Below, piece by piece: positions 1 to 12,000 of a stretch of DNA of 64,000 nt; the first letter of the stretch is position 1, and each line of letters starts with the position of its first letter. Under the pieces are notes generated by a model, which was given only the letters and a program-made list of their open reading frames with translations, did not search any database and was not told where the DNA came from. A program made the translations under genes and the position numbers. Source of the stretch: Melitaea cinxia (lineage: Eukaryota; Arthropoda; Insecta; Lepidoptera; Nymphalidae); assembly GCF_905220565.1 (NCBI RefSeq), contig NC_059413.1:12873501-12937500 (forward strand). Reading direction: 5' to 3'.

Positions 1-40
1 CCACCACCGTCACGTGTTTCGTCACCGTGCCCGACATTTT
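1..40 (-). CDS. Vps45: Vps45 exon 7 (partial, residues 327-339)
   Basis: After a TGATAG acceptor the minus strand reads KMSGTVTKHVTVV. This continues exon 6 in phase 0 and matches the family stretch (KMSGTVSKHVTVVGEL in mammals). It is cut by the window edge. Confidence 0.88.
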
Positions 41-3000
41 CTATCACACAACATATTTATATTTTGGGAACATTTGATCTACGAAAAGTTATAAAAAACT
101 ACAGATTATTATCACATCAGGTTATCACAGTCCACTACTGAATGTAGGTCCCCAGGTTGGCGGAGGACGTCCCACACTGCGTTAGCCAACACGCGACACG
201 TCTGCCTCAGAGGCCATCAGTCCTGCGACACACGTGACCAGTCCACTGCGACTTCAACTTGCTAATCCTGTGGACTATGTCGGTTACTTTCGCTCTCTAG
301 CGAATAGTATACATATATCACTTAACTTGTTACCTTATTACCTTGAGTACCTAAAGTGTGCCTAGAATTTATCTTTTGTATATTTTCAACACGCAAAATT
401 TTAGTCAAGAATTAAATGAAGAGGCATGTGTGGCTAGTTTTTTTATACTACAAACTGCAGAATAATAATAACATCATAATCTACGTGATGTAGTTCATAG
501 CAGTGAATTAAAATAAGAAAATCAGTTCAGCAGATACTGAGTTTATCGACTACAAGCAACATTTGAAATCACTATAATTATGGTAATGCTAAACTTTGTT
601 TATTGAGTTCCATAAATGGAATTACACATCTTACCTTGAATAATGGGTATGTTTCAACAAAGTTCTTCATATCAGCAATACTCTCGACCTTCTGGTGACT
701 CTTAGCCTTCTTCTGGAACTCGTCCATCAGGGACTTTATAGTTTGTCCGATCTCGCCGAAGTTGGAATATAAGTTCTAGAAGGAAAATGTAAAAAAAAGC
801 TGGGGGTTATCATAGTTACTATTTCCTTAATTTAAGGGCGGGGATAAAAAAGAATACTCTTATGTAAAATAGGGGTTAAATCCCATGTGAACTTTCGACT
901 AGCGCGATAACGGACGAAATCTCCATGTTTCTTATTTTACTTCTAAGACACGTACATTTTGGAGAACCGTAACGGTTCAGTCACCAAGTGCCCCAAGAAG
1001 CTCTGACTACATTCCTCACCACTGGATCAAAAGTCTACTAGAGGGCAGTATCATATATCTGTGATCTTCTATAAAGCTGAGGTTCATCCCCAGTCGGGCT
1101 TCAGATTTTACCTCACTTGCCCAATCTTAACTAGCCGGTACATACCTTGGCGTAGAACTCATCCTGCTCGGGAGCCAGAACAACCTCCCGGAAATCCTTG
1201 GGCACGTCGGGCACGTCGGCCAGGCTCACGCGGTTGTTGTTGATTGTCAGAAGCTCGTGAACCATCGCCTGGTAAGTCCACTGTAAGCAAACTTCATAGT
1301 TATTCATTGTACAAAGTACTATATACTTTCAGAATTCATATTGTAAAGTGATCTGGGATCTGTAACATTTGTTGTTTATATACGCCTGTACAATTTAGGG
1401 ATAATTTTTACAAGTTGCCCTTTGTAATTAAATAGGCATAGTTACAGAATTGGACTAGCATGTAGAAAAACTTTCTCTCCTATTCCGATTACAATCTGTT
1501 CAAGAATTTTAGCCAAAAATATTATACTTAAAAATCATCATTCCACAAGAGTAATAATTTTAATAAAAAAAAAAAAATACGTTTCAAAGCAAGTAATCTG
1601 TAAAACCAAAATTAAACAAGCAAAATGCATTCACACCCACTTGAGTCAACAACGGTGTGACGGGGTCGTCACGTCTATCCAGAATAAGCAACTGAGGTGG
1701 TGGCAGATCTCCGTTGAAAGGTATGTTGTTATCCATCAACACAGCCTCCCGACGCATGAGTTCCTTCACACGTTCGGCTAATCTTGAACAAGCTTCCGAC
1801 CCCGCCTCATACCGGATCACCGGTCTTCGCTTCAGGGACAGCAATAGGGCTAACAAGCCTTGAGAACAGCGCTGTAAGTGCTGTTGGTTCCAATTACGAC
1901 CTGTTACATTGGTGAACTTTAAATGATTGTTAATAGCTCACAGCTGGGAAAAGATATCTTAAATATTCTAAAGCTGCTTTACTGTGTCGTGGAAAAATTA
2001 TTTTCTAAATTTCGAGAGTTCAATATGAGTAAAGGTTAAGGATTCTTGGCTTCACTAGGCTAAAAAATCGAAGAGAGAGGGTACTCGATCGAAATGTACA
2101 AAATATTGACTGGCCCTTATGATGTACAGGACTTAGGACAGAATGCTTATACATAGTGCGAATCCACATTTATGAAGTTACTGCCTTAATAAAAACAAGT
2201 TCAAATAATAATCTGCATTAACACGTTTTAAACTACTTCAAAAAAGGTGGAGGTTCTCATTTCAACTGTTTTTTTTTTAATATGTATGTTACCTCAGAAC
2301 TTACTGGGTGGCTCAATTTCAATTATTCTTCTTTTGATCAATAGCTGTTGCTAGTCTTATGGTCGCATTTAAATTTAATCGAGATCTGATGACTACTTTT
2401 TGAATAATCTTTGATAACACGTATTTACTTGACTATTTTTTGCTATAGTATATAATTTTCTTTTTTTTTTTTCATTTTCGAGCAAACAGTTATTTAGTAA
2501 CAGAGCGGTTATTTGGAATAATCTACAAGAGGAAATAGTAACAAATAAATCAATAGATAATAGATCTCAAATAGATGTCGTTGGATACAGCCAGTTACCA
2601 GTTATATTATATGCCTACCAGAATAATTAAATGAATGTCTTCCAGCATATTGTGTAGATTATTTAATATCATTTTCATTCTCTTTGAGATAAATTTCATA
2701 AAATCAGCACATTTTTTGCATGATGTTCAGTACATTTGAAAAAAACATTTTTTTTTTAAATATAAAGTTATTTAGAATAATACTTTATTGTATCAAGAAA
2801 GCCCTATTAATAGTTAATAATGATTGTCATATCCAATAAATACCATGCAAACAGCCGACAATGTTAAAGGAGAACAGGTGACGATCCACAGCGAGGTAGT
2901 CAGCAAACACCTCTTGAACCTCCCGCACGGCCTCCTGCTCATCGCACTCTGCTAATGTCTTGATATCGGCTTTTGACACTACATTACTGAAATCTAAAGA

Positions 3001-4876
3001 AAACATACTTATATTATACTAGTGGTCGCCCAGTGGGTCGAAAAAATAATGTAAATAAGAACCTTTTTTTAAATTTTTCAATTTGACTACAGACTTTGAC
3101 AATCAACAAAAGAGTATAATATACTGACTGTGAGAGTGAGACTTTGTGTCAAATACATGGTAGTGTGTAATGTTTTTTTTTTTTTTAATTGATTTAATAT
3201 ATTTTTATGCATAATTTAAAAAATATATTAGCATTCTGCACTCCTTCTCTATATAAACTTTAAGTGTATGGAATTTAATACTCCTCCTTTAGCGCAATTT
3301 TTGTAAAAAGGAGTACAAAATTTATGCTTTACGTATTAATTTATAGATATCACAAGTTGAAACTAAATTTTACATACATATGATATTATAAAGATGAAAG
3401 ATGTAAATTTTTGTATTTCACTTCAATTATCACTAAATGACATAGGCCATATTTTAACAGGAAAAATGAAACAGACAAAATTATATTGTAAAAATGTCTG
3501 AGGAAGAATTAAGTGTTATTTGTCTATGTGTGTACAGACATGAAAAAAAAAATTATCACACAACTTTTAATTTACATAACTTTACTTATTAAATTAAAAA
3601 ACTTGAATATTCTGCTTGGCCTTATTATACCCAGCTATATTTTACCAGGGTCTGCCTTCCAACACTCTTATAATGATATAAACTTAATATAACCACTAAC
3701 ATATAAAATAAACCCCGTATTTTGGACATCGTAGCTCTCGTGACAGCAAGGCAATGTTTTCTGAAGTCGGCCTCAAGAACACAATGCACTTCATATGCTT
3801 CATGTTATCCCATTTTGCGTGACTGTCGATTCTTTCAAACAAATACACTTCCTTTTGTAATATCTCCGACTGACTGAACACCATGCTTACGATACTGGTC
3901 TGAAAAAGAACAAAATAATATAATAACAAATATTTAAGTATTTACATATAAATAAAGTAATAACTTTAGTAGCTATCAGAATGTTCGGAAATTCGAAGGT
4001 GCCAGTTGGTGACAGGCTTATTAATATAAGTCTTACTCTTTTTTTGACAGTAATTATAGTCTTTCAGAATACAATTTATAAAATTCAGACAGTAATACCT
4101 GTAGGAACTTAACTGAGGTAGGGCACAGCAGGAATGTCCTGCTCAAAATATGGAGCAGCCCGACTGGGTTAGTACCTCGACCTTACAGAAGATCACAGCT
4201 AAATAATACTGTTTTCAAGCAGTATTGTGTTCCTGTTGGTGAGTAAGGTGACCAGAGCTCCTGGGGGGATTGGGGATTGGGTCGGCAACGCACTTGCGAT
4301 GCTTCTGGTGTTGCAGGTGTTTATAAGCTACGGTAATCGCTTACCATCAGGAGAGCCGTACGCTTGTTTGCCGACCTAGTAACAAAAAAAAAAGAAACTT
4401 TCATCACATCATCATCATCACAGCAGCCTTTCGCAGTCCACTACTGGACATAGGCCTCCAGAAGTTGACGCTAAAAATGGCGTGAACTCATGTGTTTTGC
4501 CCATAGTCACCACGCTGGGCAGGCGGGTTGGTGACCGCAGGACTGGTTTTGTAGCACTGAAGACGCTGCTTCCCGTCTTCGGCCTGTGTATTTCAAAGCC
4601 AGCAGTTGGATGGTTATCCCGCCATCAGTCGGCTTTTTAAGTTACAAGATAGTAGTGGAACTGTGTTAAACATTTTACAATTTACATAACTTTGAGCAAC
4701 CACTAATTTAACAAAAATACGCCCACAACATAATAGTAAGCTAATCATTAATTTACGCTATCCTTCCAATATTCAAGACTTACGGTATCTTTATCCATTA
4801 AAATCACTTTCATTCCTGGTCCACTTTCTTCGGTCATTTTTGTTATATACATTTTAACTGCCTGAATTACATTCAT
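1..4876 (-). CDS. Vps45: Vps45, Sec1/Munc18-family vesicle fusion protein (5' part, seven exons, C-terminus outside window)
   Basis: Vps45 binds syntaxin-type SNAREs and promotes vesicle fusion at endosomes and the trans-Golgi. Seven exons were joined by eye: 4784-4876, 3701-3899, 2844-2993, 1641-1900, 1146-1280, 635-775 and 1-40. All splice phases agree and give about 339 residues of the roughly 570 usual for the family. The start is the ATG at 4874-4876, giving MNVIQAVKMYITKM, close to the animal Vps45 N-terminus. Family stretches seen include SGPGMKVILMDKDT, QSEILQKEVYLFERID, VVSKADIKTLAECDEQE, LLILDRRDDPVTPLLTQ, WTYQAMVHELLTINNNR and ESIADMKNFVETYP. No frameshift or stop was found. It is transcribed away from Mdh2. 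The introns carry several repeats. Identification is firm; the C-terminal third lies left of position 1. Confidence 0.95.
100..310 (-). mobile_element. RTE-type LINE 3' remnant in Vps45 intron
   Basis: This shares its reverse complement with the copies at 34212-34470 and 60179-60560. It carries degraded KWQWAGHLCRR-like coding and a CAGTCCACTACTG-type end, which I recall from lepidopteran RTE retrotransposons. It is diverged and only a few hundred bases long. Confidence 0.6.
635..775 (-). CDS. Vps45: Vps45 exon 6 (residues 280-326)
   Basis: Exactly 47 codons in phase 0, from NLYSNFGEIGQTIKSLMDEF to ESIADMKNFVETYPLFK, with acceptor TTCTAG and donor GTAAG. Confidence 0.93.
1146..1280 (-). CDS. 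Vps45: Vps45 exon 5 (residues 235-279)
   Basis: Exactly 45 codons in phase 0, from WTYQAMVHELLTINNNR to EQDEFYAK, between TTACAG and GTATG. This segment is very conserved in Vps45 proteins. Confidence 0.93.
1641..1900 (-). CDS. Vps45: Vps45 exon 4 (residues 148-234)
   Basis: Acceptor TAACAG; it continues RNWNQQHLQRCSQGLLALLL and includes LILDRRDDPVTPLL, a hallmark of SM proteins. It ends in phase 0 at a GTGGGT donor, which is weaker than consensus. Confidence 0.93.
2230..2500 (+). repeat. Diverged AACCGACTTC-family element
   Basis: Shares the left end (ACTTCAAAAAAGG-GGAGGTTCTCA), the TGTATGTTACxTCAGAACTT block, the AATCTTTGATAAC block and a CGAGCAAACA end with the longer copy at 49534-50289. 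It lies in a Vps45 intron. Confidence 0.6.
2844..2993 (-). CDS. Vps45: Vps45 exon 3 (residues 98-148)
   Basis: Opens after TTTAG and completes a Tyr codon, then reads FSNVVSKADIKTLAECDEQE and ADYLAVDRHLFSFNIVGCLHG. It ends in phase 1 before GTATTT. This segment is too short to stand out as an open reading frame and was found from phase and homology. Confidence 0.92.
3701..3899 (-). CDS. Vps45: Vps45 exon 2 (residues 32-98)
   Basis: The TTTTTCAG acceptor is read on the minus strand at 3902-3900. The exon opens with TSIVSMVFSQSEILQKEVYL and ends YFI plus one base, in phase 1, before GTTAGT. Reading on past the donor gives a false stop, so splicing is required here. It matches family domain 1 closely. 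Confidence 0.93.
4100..4385 (+). repeat. Interspersed repeat family A
   Basis: A block of about 280 bp runs from TGAGGTAGGGCACAGCAGG to CGTACGCTTGTTTGCCGACC. Relatives lie at 6845-7030, 11826-12085 (reverse), 35080-35272, 39384-39893 and 56868-57128 (reverse). No ORF is shared, so it is a non-autonomous element or a LINE tail of unknown class. Confidence 0.7.
4400..4665 (+). repeat. Interspersed repeat family B
   Basis: Contains CAGTCCACTACTGGACATAG, CACCACGCTGGGCAGGCGGG and CCAGCAGTTGGATGG. It is also found at 9868-10165 (reverse), 40535-40865 and 55400-55665 (reverse). The end CGCCTCTTACGACACCCACG in the 40.8 kb copy is a motif I recall as widespread in Lepidoptera. Confidence 0.7.
4784..4876 (-). 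CDS. Vps45: Vps45 exon 1 (residues 1-31)
   Basis: Begins at the ATG at 4874-4876 and ends in phase 0 after ...MDKDT, before a GTAAGT donor (complement of 4778-4783). It encodes the start of SM-protein domain 1, with SGPGMKVIL conserved. Confidence 0.93.
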
Positions 4877-5966
4877 TTTTATATATTAATCGAGAACTTC
4901 TAATTAGATCAAATATATACGCATCAAATACTTAAAACTGTCGCAATGAGATCAAGTCAAAAATTAGTTAGCTACTCTAACGCATTATATTAATTTCCCT
5001 TGGATATTATTTCAATTCTCGTGAAATAAAGAAAAATAGAAATTGAGAATTGACTAAAAATATCAATAAATATTTTATGACAGAATTCTGACTTTGACGG
5101 TTTAATTTCGTTCAACAATTAAGCGAATAACTAATAAGAATTTAAAATAACTATTTGCGAATTTTCAAAATTAGAAGATCATCAACAGCTATAACTTGTT
5201 TGAATAAGAGTAAAAATCAAAATTCTTGTTTCGTATTAAAAAATTTATTTAGCTAGATAGTATATCGAGTTATAAGCTAATATGAAAAAAAAAATGCTTT
5301 TGGGTCTTTTCTATTAACTAAAATATAGTAATAAGCCAGTCTCAAAATAAATTTTTTTACAATTTTTGTCTGTCTGTTTGTTCCAGCTAATCTCTGAAAC
5401 GGCTGGACCGATTTCGACAGGACCTTCACTGGCAGATACTTGATGTAGCAAGAAGTACCTAACTAAGGCTATTGTTATTTTATAAATTTTTTATAAATTT
5501 ATTTAATGTATAACTCGGCGAACTGAACAATAACTTTTTTGTTATATTCCACGCGGGCGAAGTCGCGGGCACAGCTAGTAAATCAACGAATAGTCGCCAA
5601 TTCGTTAATTTGTATCGTTAATCTTTTGTTTTCCATTTCTATCTAATACCTATCTTCCATTAATTACCCAATTGAAGTTAATCTCTGCATTAACAAATGT
5701 TACATTACGATTTATACACCCCGTTTATTTACTTATTCTAAAATAATATAAAAACAAATTATAATAAATGCTAATCTTAATCTAAAATGTCAGATAACTA
5801 TTATTTTAGCGATATCGTACACACGACTAGTGACGTACAATTTGCGTGCAATTACATCACTAGTTATCTCCGAGAAGTCACAAAGGTCGGCCGGGTCGAG
5901 GGGTTCGTCGCATAATTACAGAATTGTTCAATTTAAATAAAACTCCATTATATTTAACGCGTAAAC
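4877..5966. promoter_or_regulatory. Divergent intergenic region between Vps45 and Mdh2
   Basis: About 1.1 kb separates the two start codons, which point away from each other, so both promoters should lie here. I see no clear TATA box near either start. The likely Mdh2 promoter is the repeat-free stretch at about 5810-5960, which has CGATATCG, CTCCGAGAAG and CGGCCGGGTCG. A Helitron-like copy occupies 5340-5579. Confidence 0.6.
5340..5579 (+). mobile_element. Helitron-like non-autonomous element
   Basis: Has the core TCTCTGAAACGGCTGGACCG and ends CGGGCGAAGTCGCGGGCACAGCTAGT. The CTAGT end with a preceding GC hairpin is typical of lepidopteran Helitron-like elements. A related copy is at 10432-10710. 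Confidence 0.65.
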
Positions 5967-6044
5967 ATGTTGTCCCGCGCAATCAAACCAGTTGCCTCCG
6001 TGGCTGCTCAAAATGGAATTAAAAACTTTTCCACTACATCACAG
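5967..6044 (+). CDS. Mdh2: Mdh2 exon 1 (residues 1-26, presequence)
   Basis: ATG at 5967; 26 codons ending FSTTSQ in phase 0 before GTAAAA. It encodes the whole putative mitochondrial targeting peptide. Confidence 0.92.
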
Positions 6045-9000
6045 GTAAAACCTTCAATTAAATAAAAATAATAATTCAATTTTAATTTAACTGTATCTAT
6101 TCCAGCGTTAAATGGACTTAATACGTGTGATTTTAAAATGTTTTGTAGAAAAACTTCAAAGTGGTGGTTGCTGGTGCCGCTGGTGGCATCGGCCAGCCCT
6201 TGGCCTTATTGTTGAAGCAAAATAAGCTTGTAACCAAGCTGGCTTTGTACGATATCGCCCCAGTAACCCCCGGAGTGGCGGTCGACCTCTCTCACATGGA
6301 CACCCCGGCCAAGGTCACCGGCCACCAGGGTCCCGACCAGCTCGCTGATGCCATCAAAGGTAATAATTACGATATTCATTCATTATATAGTGTATTATTC
6401 GCGCTAATAGTGTTACATAATAAAACATAACCTATATTTTGAGTGTAGACATCTAACAAGGTCAAGTGCAAGATAACCAACATATCTATAAAAGATTACT
6501 GTAATTCTGCTGTCATTTCTATAATGAAGTATTAAATTAAAGTATTTCCTGAAACAGAAGTGGATTTTGCCGAAATTATAATTCAAATATTTTTCAATAC
6601 TTAATGTGAACAGATATTTAAATGTCATTTGAATAACTTTTAGTATGTGTAGTTTAGTTTTAGCATTATAAGTAGAATTCAAACACTGCCCGCTCTTCTA
6701 AAGGTCTTGTTATTCAGTCTTGATCGAGAGACTTGTAAAATAAGCAATGAATTTCTTATTAGAGAATATTCTAGTATTATTATATATGTATTCATATTAT
6801 CTAAGCTTAATGACTATAAATATTTCAATCATAATATGGTACGAATCAAGGGCGTAACTGAACCCATCCACAATCTCCCCAAAAGCTCTGGTCACCTTAC
6901 CACAGGAACACAACACTGCTTGAAAGTAGTATTATTTAGCTGATATTTTGTCCTTACAAAGTTGAGATACTTCCCCAATAAGGCTGCTGCAGATTTTGTG
7001 CAGGATAATTTCTGCTGTGTCCTACCTCAGTTAACATTTAAAAATATACACACACTATTGTGTTGTATTAAACCTGGTATCACTTATATGGGGGTAGTAT
7101 ATAATATATGCTTTAGCCTGTTACATTCCACTCTTGGGCATAGGCCTCTTTCCCCATGGAGGATAAGGATCAAAGCTAAATCCACCACGCTGCTCCAATG
7201 TGGGTTGGCGGATATATTCCCTACTATGAGTAACAATCGCTATCAGGTGTACATGACAACAACCGGGACCGACGGCTTAATTTGTGCTCCGAGGCACGGT
7301 GGGGAGACCCACAAGAACTGCACAAACAGCCAGACCACGGCAAAAATCTGTATGACCAATACAAATGTTTGTCATGTGCGAGGACCGAACTTGCAACAGC
7401 CACAAACCAGAGCTGTGACTGTTGCGCCAACGTGTCAATATACAAGTATCTACACATATGCTTGCATTAAAGTCATTAAAAAAATATTAAATTATTTCTT
7501 TACATCAAATCTTAATGTACCATTGTTTGAAATTTTATGAAATATCGATATACCAGTGCTTAACACCAGGGATGTTAGTCATGACATTTTCTATATGAAT
7601 TTCAGTAACCTTGTTAATATTATATTAGTTTTGGTTGTTGAGTTCCATAACAACCCTATTAAACATATTACACAATATTCACTCTACGTGACATTGGCAG
7701 AATCAACCGTGCCCAACTGGTACAACTGAAAGCCATACAACCATTCAATCAATCAACAAAATATTCAGTGCAGATAAAGCATGCAGATCAAAATAATTTG
7801 TTTAAAAATTAATAATATGCTTCTCAGTAAAGAAATCTGAATATCAAGTGATTTTAAAAATATGTCTGTACATTACTCCCCTACACTTTTGCAATGGGAA
7901 AGGAATCTTTAATCTTCTATCTATCTAATATATAAAATTCTCGTGTCATTGTGTTAAACATTGAACTCCTCTGAAATGGCTCGACCGATTTTAATAAAAT
8001 TTTGTGGGCATATCGGGTAGGTCTGAGAATCGGCCAACATCTATTTTTCATACCCCCAAGTTATAAGTGGGGGGGGATTAAGGGTGTTAATAACATATAT
8101 AGCAAAACAACGTTTGCGGGGTCAGCTAGTTATTATTAATAATAATAATATCTTTATTTCACAAACTTAGAACTATATAATAATGATAATGTGGCAACTA
8201 TATCAGAAGTAATGAGATTAGCATCTGTAACCGAACTAGGCATAGCCTGTATCTCGGCTATCAGCACCATTCCCTTCGATTAATTATTTATTATATAGTA
8301 ATAGGTGCCAAGAAATATATATCTTATACATTAATTTGATATATATATTAGCTTTAAGTTTGTAAGGTGGCAAGTACATTAACTTCTAAATTATTCCATG
8401 ATGAATTAATCTTTAATATCTATACATATAATAAAATGGTAGGAAAGTCAAAACTGTACATTGAATATTTTTTTAAAAGAATACTTGGGTTGTGATCTAC
8501 AATCGATACCGAAGCCAAAAATATAGTTTTTAGAATTTTTGTCTGTTTGTCTGTATGTATGTCCGGGATAAACTCAAAAAGTACTGCATGGAAAGTGCTT
8601 CAAATTTGGCACGAATATTATTAAGAAGTCGGGTCAACATATAGGCTACAAATTATCACGCTATCACCTACGGGGAACGAGCAGTGAACCTTTATTTCTT
8701 CAACGCACTCTGTAACAACGTGTAATCATCTAACGACGCATATTTGAATGTTGTTATTATGTTAATAACCATGCTATAAGCTAGCTTCATACTATAAATA
8801 AAGAAATTCTGTAGTATATTTAGTATCAGCATTGCACCCGTGCGAAGCCGGGGCGCTAGTCCTTAGTAAATTTGTTGAGTAATGGAGGGAAAGTTTTATA
8901 TTTTAGTATGAGACGAAATGTTGTTTTATCTGATAAAATACTTATAGGTATAAGCATGCGTGTGCATGCTTCAATAATGTGACAAGATTAAAGAAAAATC

Positions 9001-12000
9001 TCATTCAACCATAACTCAATCAATTACTAAAGGTTATAAATAATAATGATTATTATTTTTTAATTAGTTTATAATAATGTTATGTATTGTGTATGTATGT
9101 ATGGGCATGTAAGTTTATCACGTAACTGCACGACCTACCCTGTCTCGAGATTATATTAAATTTATCCCTCCTTTAATTGGGTTGTCTGGAAGAAATGGCT
9201 AAATAGCCATAAGTCCGCCCATTGTACTTCACAGTCTGTAAATGTTTTAAATGTGTTTAATGTTTAAAATTTATTTGTGGTGAACAATAAAGTATAAATA
9301 AATAAATAATAAAGACATAAATTTAAATTTAATGTTTTTAACCGACTTCAAAAAGGAGGAGGTTTCTCAATTTGACCGTATATGTATGTATATATATATG
9401 TTCGCGAATATCTTCGTCGTTTATGGACCGATTTTGCTAATTCTATTTTTGTTGGAAAGAAGATATCCCAAGGGTGATTTAAAAGTTCGAAGCCAACTTT
9501 CTAAGTAACATTGACATTAGCTTATCTTAATTATCAGGTGCCGATGTAGTAGTTATCCCAGCGGGCGTCCCCCGTAAACCCGGTATGACTCGTGATGACC
9601 TGTTCAACACCAACGCATCCATCGTACGCGATCTTGCCGCTAGCGTCGCTAAGAACTCACCCAAAGCTATTCTGGCCATCATAACAAACCCCGTGAACTC
9701 CATGGTGCCAATCGCCTCTGAGGTCTTGAAGAAGGTATGTAGAATAGATCTGCTATTGTCAAGAAATTAATATAGGTTTGAATAAATAGTAATAATTTAT
9801 TGTTATAGTAATAACATGATTGCCAGTACAATACGGTAACAAATGAATACATTGCCAACATAGAATTAGGTTCCTCTTCCCGTGAGTGTCGTACGAGGCG
9901 AGTAAGGGATAACACAGTTTCACTACCACCTTGGAACTTAAAAAGCCGACCGATGGCGGGCTGCTGGTAACTGCTGGCTTTGAAATACACAGGCCGAAGA
10001 TTGGCAGCAGCGTCTTCGGTGCGACGAAGCGGCCACCAACCTGCCCTGCCCCTGCGGCCTGCCCAGCGTGGTGACTATGGGCAAAACTTATGAGTTCACT
10101 CCATTTTTGGCGCGAACTTGTGGAGGCCTATGTCCAGCAGTGGATTCTGATGTGATGTGATGATGATGACAGAATTACGTTGTAACAAGTTGCTTTACTA
10201 TAAGTCATTTAGGGGTTTTTTCACAGGTTTGGATTAAGTGTATCTAACACATAAGGGACTGATTGGCTTTATCATGAAAATTAGGCTCTTAGAACCTCTT
10301 GTCTCAATATACAATTTCAGAAATCGTAAAAAAAGTAAATTTAAATATCCAACAGATTCAGTATAAACTGTACTGGATAAAAACATGATAACATTACATT
10401 TAATAAATAGTTACATATCTGTGTAATGTAAAATAAATAAAATGGGAGTGTCTGTTTGTAATATTAAAATAACCGCACACGTATACACGGTACATATACA
10501 AAAATAAAAATTTTTACAATTTTTGTCTGTCTGTTTGTTCCGTCTAATCTCTGAAACGGCTGGACCGATTTAGACAGCATTTTCACTGGTGTAGTAAGAA
10601 GTAATTGAGGCTACTTTTATTTTAGAAATTTATTTATTTTATAACTCTGAGAACTGAACAAAAACCTTTTTGTTAAATTCCACGCGGACGAAGTCACGGG
10701 CAAAGCTAGTATTTGTATAAAATGTAATTATGTCTTAATTATAGCAATAACTTGCCATATGTTATGTTATGTAAAGTATATTAATTGCACGTAAATAAAA
10801 TTATAATTATATGGTTATATGTATTTGTCAATAAAATATACAGCTTGTTTGTAATGTTTCATGTCATGTCTCATAAAACATAAAAAGATAAATATTATAT
10901 TAAGGAAACTTAAGTAAAATACATAATTTTTTCTAGGCTGGTGTGTACGACGCCAACAGAATCCTCGGTGTAACCACACTAGACGTGGTCCGTGCTGCTG
11001 CCTTCATCGGTGAGATCAACGGAGTCGACCCTCAGACAGTATCCATCCCAGTCATCGGTGGTCACTCCGGAGTAACCATCATTCCCCTGCTGAGCCAGAG
11101 CAAACCTGCCGTCAAGTTGACCGACCAGGCCAAGATTGATGCTCTTACCCAGAGAATCCAGGAAGCTGGTACTGAGGTAAGGATTTCTCATTACACTTAT
11201 AGTTTGTAGACTAATTTATCATATATCACCGTCTTTAACAGTCTGTACATGACCTACTCTCATTTTTCTGAAGGAAATAGATTCCTTTAAAACCATTCAG
11301 AAAGTGTATTAAAACAATCAAGCTGTGACACAGACCTCCATAGTCCAGAGTTCTCGAGACGCTGAAAACCGCATTAAGTGTAGGCGTATAGCGAGGGCTG
11401 CTTTAGCCAATGAATCGTCATCAACCAGTACAACTAAATAATTGCAACAGTTCTCAAATACATCAAATTACGAGAATATTTTATATAATGTAGTTAAAAT
11501 GAAAACACATATATTATAGTAATATAAAGAGTTAGAAATGTTTGTCTTTACAAAATTATGTGATAAAAACATGTATCATTTTTATTTTTTACAGGTAGTA
11601 AAAGCCAAGGCCGGTGGTGGTTCTGCCACACTTTCGATGGCTTACGCCGGAGCAAGGCTTACTGGATCTGTACTTAGAGGACTCAATGTAAGGACCACAT
11701 AAGTGTTTATCATATCACTATAGTATATTCATGTTAAGAAAATAACTAGTCATCACTGTCATTTATCTTAGCCACTCCTCTTGACCAATTTATTGAAAGT
11801 AAATTAGAACGCCTTGGGTTTTTTTTTATGTCACTAGTTCGCCAAACAAGCGTACGGCTCACCTGATGGTAGGCGATTACCGTAGCTTATAGACGCCTGC
11901 AACACCAGAAGCATCGCAAGCGCGTTGCCGACCCAATCCCCAATCCCCCCAGGAGCTCTGGTCACCTTACTCACCAACAGGAACACAATACTGCTTGAAA

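Noticed and set aside
6962..7540. 192-aa plus-strand ORF in Mdh2 intron 2
   Set aside because: Composed of two repeat fragments also found elsewhere in the window in other frames.
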